From DASSTY01 sp035760645 (GTDB lineage: Bacteria > Gemmatimonadota > Gemmatimonadetes > Gemmatimonadales > GWC2-71-9), in the NCBI GenBank assembly GCA_035760645.1, contig DASTSO010000054.1, positions 1 through 35,085 of the forward strand: a stretch of DNA of 35,085 nt, written 5' to 3'. Shown here piece by piece: positions 30,348-35,085 of the stretch. Below the pieces are notes generated by a model that made no database searches, was not told the origin of the DNA, and was given only the letters and a program-made list of their open reading frames with translations. The translations under genes and the position numbers were made by a program. Within the stretch, counting starts at the first letter, position 1. Each line of letters begins with the position of its first letter.

Positions 30348-31191
30348 ACGAATAGTATCGCCTGAGCTCCGCCGCGACGCCGTCGAGGTCGGGGAAGAGG
30401 CGGCGCTCGTCCATGCCGACGAGGTCGAGCTGGTCGCGCAGCAGCGCGGCGCGCTCGGCGGGGACGACGAACTTCGTGAGCGTGGCGCCGAGGCCCTGGC
30501 TGCTGAGGAAGTCGTCGAAGCTGCGCGACGTGTCGGAGGCGAGCGTGAAGGTGCCGCGCTGCACGACGATCCGTTCGTCGAGCGAGGAGGGCTCGATCAT
30601 GCAGGCGAACGGCCGGTCCTCGGGCCCCGTTCTGCGCCGCTCGCCGAAGCAGACCCAGGGCGTGAAGCGCGCGTGGCGCCGGCCGTGCACCTCGCCGCCC
30701 TCGGCGTCGGGGCGGTCGAAGAGCGTCTCGACGTCGTCGATGAGGAGCGCGAGCTCGGGGAAGCCGAAGTGCCGGTGCACCGTCTGCCAGTCGAGCCGCC
30801 AGATGGCGCAGGCGACGCCCGCGCGCGGCCGCCGCGTGGCGAAGTGCGCCGCCACGAGCGGCGAGTAGCTCCAGTCGAGGAGCCGCGTCGGCACGCCGTG
30901 GTGCTGGGCGAGGACGAGCAGCTCCCAGTCGTTCGCCGGCGGGCTCTTCAGGTAGGGCCGCGAGTAGCGGATGAAGTTGCGCAGGATGTGCGCCTCGAGG
31001 TCCACCTTGGTGTGCGGCGGGTTCACCCCGCCCAGCCGCGCGAGGCTGGTCAGCAGCGGCCAGCTCGCGTCGGCCGCGCCGTGGAAGACGCCGGTCTCGC
31101 GCCGCCGTCCGGTGACCGGATCGGGCTCGCGCGGCGTGATCTGATCGACGAACTCGCCGAGACTCCGGACGACGACTTCACGGATGGGCAT
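30346..31191 (-). CDS. FRG-domain protein, 281 aa
   Basis: FRG domain (named for the FxRG-type motif) in residues about 10-125: GVFHGAADASWPLLTSL (the FHG variant at 36-38), HILRNFIRYSR, and the highly conserved DWELLVLAQHHGVPTRLLDW with SPLVAAHFAT. The C-terminal half (130-281) has no recognised domain. FRG proteins are common in mobile and defence-associated regions and their biochemical activity is unknown. The ATG at 31191 follows GGGCC; no strong Shine-Dalgarno. It is downstream of a putative terminator after the oxidase operon and upstream of CTAG element 2, which forms its stop codon. Confidence 0.88.
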   Translation of the reverse strand: MPIREVVVRSLGEFVDQITPREPDPVTGRRRETGVFHGAADASWPLLTSLARLGGVNPPHTKVDLEAHILRNFIRYSRPYLKSPPANDWELLVLAQHHGVPTRLLDWSYSPLVAAHFATRRPRAGVACAIWRLDWQTVHRHFGFPELALLIDDVETLFDRPDAEGGEVHGRRHARFTPWVCFGERRRTGPEDRPFACMIEPSSLDERIVVQRGTFTLASDTSRSFDDFLSSQGLGATLTKFVVPAERAALLRDQLDLVGMDERRLFPDLDGVAAELRRYYS

Positions 31192-31274
31192 GGCCCACCA
31201 TAACGCGTCCGGGCGGTCGGGGACGCGGGCGGCGTCACATTCCCTGCGCCCGCAGCGGGCCCGTGTCCCCTTCG

Positions 31275-31295
31275 GCGCGCCCGCGCCGGGCGCGC
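31275..31295. terminator. GC-rich hairpin after the oxidase operon
   Basis: GCGCGCCC-gcgcc-GGGCGCGC, an 8-bp perfect stem with 5-nt loop, lies immediately downstream of the subunit I stop codon (minus strand). There is no run of T after it on that strand, so termination would be factor-assisted or the stem may protect the mRNA 3' end. Confidence 0.5.
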
Positions 31296-32960
31296 TCAGT
31301 AGCCGCGGAACGGGTGGCTCACGAACTCCGGCTTGTAGGTGGCGAAGAACGGCCCGTAGGCGATCGCGATGAGCACGACGAGCACGGCGACCCAGACCCA
31401 GAGCCGGTCGAGCACCGGCTCCCAGCCGCCGCGCGCCGGGGCGGTGAGCGTCTCGGAGACGGGCACGTCCGCCGGCCCCTCGCCGCGCCGGCCGGCGAGG
31501 GTGGTCGCCACGATGACGACGAAGAAGAGGATGACGCCGACGAACATCAGCGTGCCGCCGATCCCGGTGAGCAGCCCGCCCAGGTGCCAGGCGGGGTCGT
31601 CGTAGGTCGCCTGCGCGCGGAAGATGCGTCGCGGCATCCCGGCGAGGCCGGCCGAGATCATCCCGCGCGCGAAGATCAGGATGCCGATCGTGTAGATCCA
31701 CGACGAGGCCAGCGCCACCTTCGGCCGCCAGAGCGCGCGCCCGGTGAGATAGGGGACCAGCCAGTAGGCCACGCCCATGTAGGTGAGCGCCGCCGCGGTG
31801 CCCACGGTCATGTGGAAGTGGCCCGGCACCCAGGTCGTGTTGTGGATGACCTGGTTCATCGTGAAGCTCGCGTTCACCAGCCCCGTGGCGCCGCCCAGGA
31901 TGAAGGTGAGCATCGCGAGGAGCTGCGTCGCCACCGAGGGGTCGTGCCAGGGGAGCGCGCGGATCCAGCCGAGGAGGCCACGCCCGCCGCGGCGCCGCCC
32001 GCCGATCTCGAGCGCCGCCATCACGCTGAAGGCGGTGGCGAGGCTCGGGAAGAAGACGCCGAAGGTCAGCACGCCCTGCACCACCTTCATCGACTCCGGG
32101 ATCCCCGGATCGGTGAACTGGTGGTGCAGCCCCGTCGGCTGCGAGAGCAGCAGGAAGAGGATGAAGGTGACGCGGGTGTACTGGTCGCTGATGAGCTGTC
32201 CGCCCACCTGGCGGGGGATGAGGGCGTACCAGCTCACGTAGGCCGGCAGCAGCCAGGCGTAGACGATGGCGTGGCCGGTGAACCAGAAGAGCGTGCGCGT
32301 CAGGAGCGGGTCCACCCGCGCCCGCAGCCCGAGCGACCAGGGGATGAGATAGACGAGGAACTCGACCGCGATGGGCAGCGAGGCGAAGAACCACATCACC
32401 CACGACGCCACCGAGATGAAGGCGAGCAGCGGGGTGCGCTCGCCCGGGTGCGCCGCGCGCCACGCGCGCAGCAGCACGAGCATGTTCACCAGCGCGAGCC
32501 AGGTGCTCACCACCACGAGCACGAGGCCGACGTAGTAGGTCCAGTGGGCGACGAGCGGCGCGTAGCTCGTGTAGAGGACGCTCGCCTGGTTCGTGACCAC
32601 CGCGTAGACGACGAGCACGTTGCCCAGGACGAGCGTGGCGAGCGTCGCGACGAGGAGGCCGTAGAGCGGCGGCCGGCCCAGCGCGCGCCCCACCATGAGC
32701 GGGAGGAAGGCGTTGGCGAAGGTGAAGGTGAAGATCAGCACGTTCGCCACGCCGTGCGCCGTGAGCCCCTGGTAGTAGGTCCGGAGCCCGGGGAAGTAGC
32801 CGATGATGTTCACGCCCGCGTAGCTCAGCGCGTTGGCCAGCCCGTGGAAGACGCCGGCGGTGAGCGCGGCGTAGCCGAGGTAGATGGTCCAGCGGAGCAC
32901 CCGGCGGTGCGCCTCGGGCAGGTCGTAGCCCGTGGGATCGAAGACGGTCGCGGCGCTCAT
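31296..32960 (-). CDS. cbaA: ba3-type cytochrome c oxidase subunit I, 554 aa
   Basis: Catalytic subunit of a B-family heme-copper oxygen reductase in the inner membrane. All cofactor ligands are visible: low-spin heme His69 (LTAHGVANV) and His383; CuB ligands His230, His279 and His280 (TGLHHQF) with the cross-linked Tyr234 in WFTGHAIVYAWLLPAY; high-spin heme His381 (VPGHFHMTVG). The H-x3-Y pattern and spacing match the Thermus thermophilus ba3 enzyme. About 13 transmembrane helices. The ATG overlaps the subunit II stop (ATGA, 32957-32960). B-family enzymes have high oxygen affinity and pump fewer protons. The likely electron donor is a cytochrome c or cupredoxin, not in this window. Confidence 0.95.
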   Translation of the reverse strand: MSAATVFDPTGYDLPEAHRRVLRWTIYLGYAALTAGVFHGLANALSYAGVNIIGYFPGLRTYYQGLTAHGVANVLIFTFTFANAFLPLMVGRALGRPPLYGLLVATLATLVLGNVLVVYAVVTNQASVLYTSYAPLVAHWTYYVGLVLVVVSTWLALVNMLVLLRAWRAAHPGERTPLLAFISVASWVMWFFASLPIAVEFLVYLIPWSLGLRARVDPLLTRTLFWFTGHAIVYAWLLPAYVSWYALIPRQVGGQLISDQYTRVTFILFLLLSQPTGLHHQFTDPGIPESMKVVQGVLTFGVFFPSLATAFSVMAALEIGGRRRGGRGLLGWIRALPWHDPSVATQLLAMLTFILGGATGLVNASFTMNQVIHNTTWVPGHFHMTVGTAAALTYMGVAYWLVPYLTGRALWRPKVALASSWIYTIGILIFARGMISAGLAGMPRRIFRAQATYDDPAWHLGGLLTGIGGTLMFVGVILFFVVIVATTLAGRRGEGPADVPVSETLTAPARGGWEPVLDRLWVWVAVLVVLIAIAYGPFFATYKPEFVSHPFRGY

Positions 32961-33424
32961 TCGACGATCACCTTGCCGTACATGGTGTGGTGGCCCAGGC
33001 CGCAGTACTCGTGGCAGATGAGCAGATGCGTCCCCCGCTCGCGGAAGGTGTGCGTGAGGCGCGAGATCTGTCCCGGGACGAGCATCATGTTCAGCCGCGT
33101 CCCCTCGACCTCGAAGCCGTGCAGGATGTCCACCGAGGTCGCCGTGAAGGTCACCTCCGCGCCGGCGGGCACCCGGATCTCCGCCGGGTTGAAGACCCAG
33201 GCCTGCGCCACGATGGCGGCCTCGTAGCGGTTGGGACCCGTCTGCCGCACGCCCGGCTTCCGGAACGGCTCGGTGCGGTAGACCTGCGCCGGCGCGATCC
33301 GCCCCTCGGCGCCGGGCAGGTGCATGCCGCGCACGGTCGAGGCATAGACCAGCGCGGCCATGCAGGCGAGGAGCACCAGGATGCCGACGGTGAGAAAGGC
33401 CTTCTCGTAGGTGTGCACGCGCAT
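32957..33424 (-). CDS. cbaB: ba3-type cytochrome c oxidase subunit II, 155 aa
   Basis: CuA-bearing subunit anchored by one helix (about 9-30) with a periplasmic cupredoxin domain. The CuA ligands are complete: His102 (DILHGF), Cys137, Glu139, Cys141, His145 and Met148 (CHEYCGLGHHTM). It accepts electrons from the soluble donor and passes them to subunit I. The single anchor and short length are typical of B-family subunit II rather than the two-helix A-family form. The ATG at 33424 gives MRVHTYEKAF, matching the usual start. It is 10 nt downstream of the 80-aa gene stop, and overlaps the subunit I start. Confidence 0.95.
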   Translation of the reverse strand: MRVHTYEKAFLTVGILVLLACMAALVYASTVRGMHLPGAEGRIAPAQVYRTEPFRKPGVRQTGPNRYEAAIVAQAWVFNPAEIRVPAGAEVTFTATSVDILHGFEVEGTRLNMMLVPGQISRLTHTFRERGTHLLICHEYCGLGHHTMYGKVIVE

Positions 33425-33434
33425 CGCTCGGGCC

Positions 33435-33677
33435 TCACCGGTGCAGGAGGAGGGCGTAGACCACGATCCAGACGGCGCCGATCACCGTCAGGATGATCAT
33501 CGTGAGGAAGAGCGTGCCCGCCGTCTCCGGCTCCTCCTCGGGCGTGAGCTGCGTGAGCGCGGGATCGCGGGTGCCGGTGCCGGGCACGTGCCGCTCCGAC
33601 AGCGGGCTCGGCGGCACCGGCGGGACCCGGTCGAGCGGCGAGCGGTCGTCGCGGTCGAGGCGGTCGTCGGCGGTCAT
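33435..33677 (-). CDS. Small oxidase-operon membrane protein (possible subunit IIa), 80 aa
   Basis: One hydrophobic helix at the C-terminus (TLFLTMIILTVIGAVWIVVY, about 54-74) preceded by a 50-residue polar, Pro/Asp-rich N-terminal tail (RLDRDDRSPLDRVPPVPPSP). Thermus ba3 has a one-helix subunit IIa of about 34 residues; the helix here could be its counterpart with an extended tail, which is an inference from position and shape, not from a conserved motif. The ATG at 33677 overlaps the upstream gene stop (ATGA). Confidence 0.75.
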   Translation of the reverse strand: MTADDRLDRDDRSPLDRVPPVPPSPLSERHVPGTGTRDPALTQLTPEEEPETAGTLFLTMIILTVIGAVWIVVYALLLHR

Positions 33678-33961
33678 GGCTGCCTCCGGGTGGGGAGCTC
33701 GTCCGGCGCGAGGCCGTGCCGGCGCGCATCCCAGCGCACGACGGTGCGCGCCAGGAAGCGCCAGAGCGGCACGAGCAGCGCCAGCGCGATGAGCGCGGCG
33801 ACGAGCAGCCGGGCGTGGATGGTGCCCGAGAGGAGGCGGTTGAGCCCTTCCCAGACGAAGGCGAGGAGGGGGACGCCGACCAGGACGAAGCCGGCGATGC
33901 CGAGGACGAGCCGGCCGTAGCCGGGGGCCCCCGGCGGCGGGGCGGGAGTGGGAGGAGCCAT
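33674..33961 (-). CDS. Oxidase-operon membrane protein, 95 aa
   Basis: First gene of the oxidase operon. Two predicted helices: LVLGIAGFVLVGVPLLAFVW (about 18-38) and LLVAALIALALLVPLWRFLA (about 52-71), after a short Pro-rich start (MAPPTPAPPPGAPGYG) and before a basic tail. The family is not recognised; it may assemble or anchor the ba3 complex. AAAGG lies before the ATG at 33961. Its stop overlaps the next ATG, which supports a single translated unit with both oxidase subunits. Confidence 0.7.
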   Translation of the reverse strand: MAPPTPAPPPGAPGYGRLVLGIAGFVLVGVPLLAFVWEGLNRLLSGTIHARLLVAALIALALLVPLWRFLARTVVRWDARRHGLAPDELPTRRQP

Positions 33962-34019
33962 GGCGCGGCCTTTCGCCAGGGTGACGCTGCAGGAGCGACG
34001 GTCCCGGAATGCCGCTCCC

Positions 34020-34049
34020 CATATGGGAACGTCCCGGCGAAGCTGTCAA
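34020..34049 (-). promoter_or_regulatory. Promoter for the ba3 oxidase operon (and close divergent hrpB promoter)
   Basis: On the minus strand a perfect TTGACA (34049-34044) is followed 18 nt later by CATATG (34025-34020), about 60 nt upstream of the first oxidase-operon ATG. On the plus strand TAGAAT (34055-34060) lies 6 nt before the hrpB GTG, implying a leaderless hrpB transcript. The two promoters lie within 40 bp and could interfere. Confidence 0.5.
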
Positions 34050-34066
34050 GAGCTTAGAATTGCGCC

Positions 34067-35085
34067 GTGCCCCGTCCGCTCCCCGCCGACCTGCCGATCC
34101 ACGCCGCGCTGCCCGCGCTCGCCGCGGCGCTGCGCGCGCGGCCCTGTGCCGTGCTGCAGGCGCCGCCCGGGGCGGGGAAGACGACCCTCGTCCCGCTGGC
34201 GCTGCTCGACGCGGCGGCGGCGCCCTGGCTGGGGGGCCGAAAGATCGTCATGCTGGAGCCCCGCCGGCTCGCCGCGCGCGCCGCGGCGCGCCGCATGGCC
34301 ACCCTCCTCGGCGAGCGCGTCGGCGAGACCGTGGGCTATCGCGTGCGGCTCGACACGCGCGTGGGCCCGCGGACGCGCGTCGAGGTCGTCACCGAGGGCG
34401 TCCTCGCGCGGCTGCTGCAGGCCGATCCGGCGCTCGAGGACACGGGCTGCGTCGTCTTCGACGAGTTCCACGAGCGCAGCCTCCACGCCGATCTCGGCCT
34501 CGCCCTCGCGCTCGAGACGCAGGCGGTGCTGCGCGACGACCTGCGGATCCTCCTCATGTCGGCGACGCTCGACGGCGCGGCCGTGGCGGCGCTCGTCGGC
34601 GGCGACGCGGGGCCCGCGCCGATCGTCACGAGCGAGGGCCGCCTCTTTCCCGTCGAGACGCGCTACGCCCCGCCGCGCGCGGAGAGCCGCCTCGAGGCGA
34701 GCGTCGCGGGCGCGGTGCGCGAAGCGCTCGCGCGCGAGGGTGATCCGGCGGGCGACGTGCTCGTCTTCCTCCCCGGCGCGGGCGAGATCCGCCGCACCGA
34801 GGCGCGGCTCGCCGAGTCCGAGCTCGGCCCGGGCGTGCGCGTGCTGCCGCTGCACGGGAGTCTCCCGCCCGAGGCGCAGGACGCGGCGATCGCGCCGGCG
34901 CCCCCCGGCCTCCGCAAGGTGGTGCTCGCGACGTCGATCGCGGAGACGAGCCTCACGATCGAAGGGGTGCGCGTCGTGGTGGACGCGGGCTTCGCGCGGG
35001 TGCCGCGCTTCTCGCCGCGCACCGGGATGACGCGGCTCGTCACCGTGCGCGTCTCGCGCGCCTCGGCCGACCAGCGCCGCGGGCG
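34067..35085 (+). CDS. hrpB: ATP-dependent helicase HrpB, 3' end beyond the window
   Basis: DEAH/DEFH-box RNA helicase-like protein of the HrpB type; role in the cell poorly defined. Residues visible: Walker A APPGAGKTT (32-40), Walker B DEFHERSLHAD (132-142, DEFH rather than DEAH, typical of HrpB), SAT motif LLMSATLDG (about 163-170), then VLPLHGSLPPEAQ, ATSIAETSLTIEGVRVVVDAG and the start of motif VI SRASADQRRG at the window edge. About 340 codons are present of a usual 800 or so. Start GTG at 34067 directly follows a TAGAAT box; no Shine-Dalgarno is visible. Confidence 0.95.
   Translation, partial: MPRPLPADLPIHAALPALAAALRARPCAVLQAPPGAGKTTLVPLALLDAAAAPWLGGRKIVMLEPRRLAARAAARRMATLLGERVGETVGYRVRLDTRVGPRTRVEVVTEGVLARLLQADPALEDTGCVVFDEFHERSLHADLGLALALETQAVLRDDLRILLMSATLDGAAVAALVGGDAGPAPIVTSEGRLFPVETRYAPPRAESRLEASVAGAVREALAREGDPAGDVLVFLPGAGEIRRTEARLAESELGPGVRVLPLHGSLPPEAQDAAIAPAPPGLRKVVLATSIAETSLTIEGVRVVVDAGFARVPRFSPRTGMTRLVTVRVSRASADQRRG

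Overview
The window is very GC-rich chromosomal DNA with tightly packed genes, many stop/start overlaps (ATGA, GTGA) and frequent GTG starts. No rRNA, tRNA, insertion sequence, phage gene or CRISPR array was seen. Several lipoprotein signal peptides point to a didermic envelope, and a ba3-type oxygen reductase points to aerobic life. Gemmatimonadota or another high-GC soil phylum would fit, but this is a weak inference from gene style and no phylogenetic marker was available.

Region 1 (1-18639) is mainly a catabolic island on the minus strand, read as two runs. The first runs from 5879 down to 1: aryl-CoA ligase, RidA, beta-ketoadipyl-type thiolase, 3-hydroxyacyl-CoA dehydrogenase, a 45-residue membrane protein, an alpha/beta hydrolase and an SGNH hydrolase. 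The second runs from about 18639 to 9679: serine hydrolase, a fused FAD monooxygenase/old-yellow-enzyme protein, SDR, aldo/keto reductase, luciferase-like flavin oxidoreductase, crotonase and acyl-CoA dehydrogenase. The ligase, the fusion enzyme and the beta-oxidation genes match the aerobic 2-aminobenzoyl-CoA (anthranilate) route known from Azoarcus evansii. RidA is a natural candidate for removing the enamine nitrogen left by the fusion enzyme. Salicylate is an alternative substrate. A plus-strand block (5988-9659: GNAT, DUF4395, CBS, MprF-like flippase) separates the two runs.

Region 2 (18640-29423) holds mostly small envelope and housekeeping genes on the minus strand. They include lipoproteins, YbjQ, DinB, DUF486, DUF2905, a methyltransferase, YdeI, DUF421, DUF99, Nudix, a metallophosphatase and dCMP deaminase. 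Region 3 (29437-31191) is an endonuclease V gene bracketed by two direct copies of an unusual CTAG-rich palindromic element, followed by an FRG-domain gene. Region 4 (31275-33961) is a ba3-type terminal oxidase operon, and the window ends inside a divergent hrpB helicase gene.

The most unusual feature is the set of dispersed palindromic elements. One family has arms of AGGGRCT heptads around a 51-nt core (29437-29551, 30235-30347). A second has GGCGGGACGGCGGGA arms around a GAGCCTCCGGT hairpin (19596-19688, 25993-26099), with related sequence inside the fused monooxygenase gene (15659-15703, 15946-16042) and at 22889-22932. A third is a 29-bp inverted repeat with nested hairpins (1415-1569). 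Several copies abut or supply the TAG stop codon of the adjacent gene.
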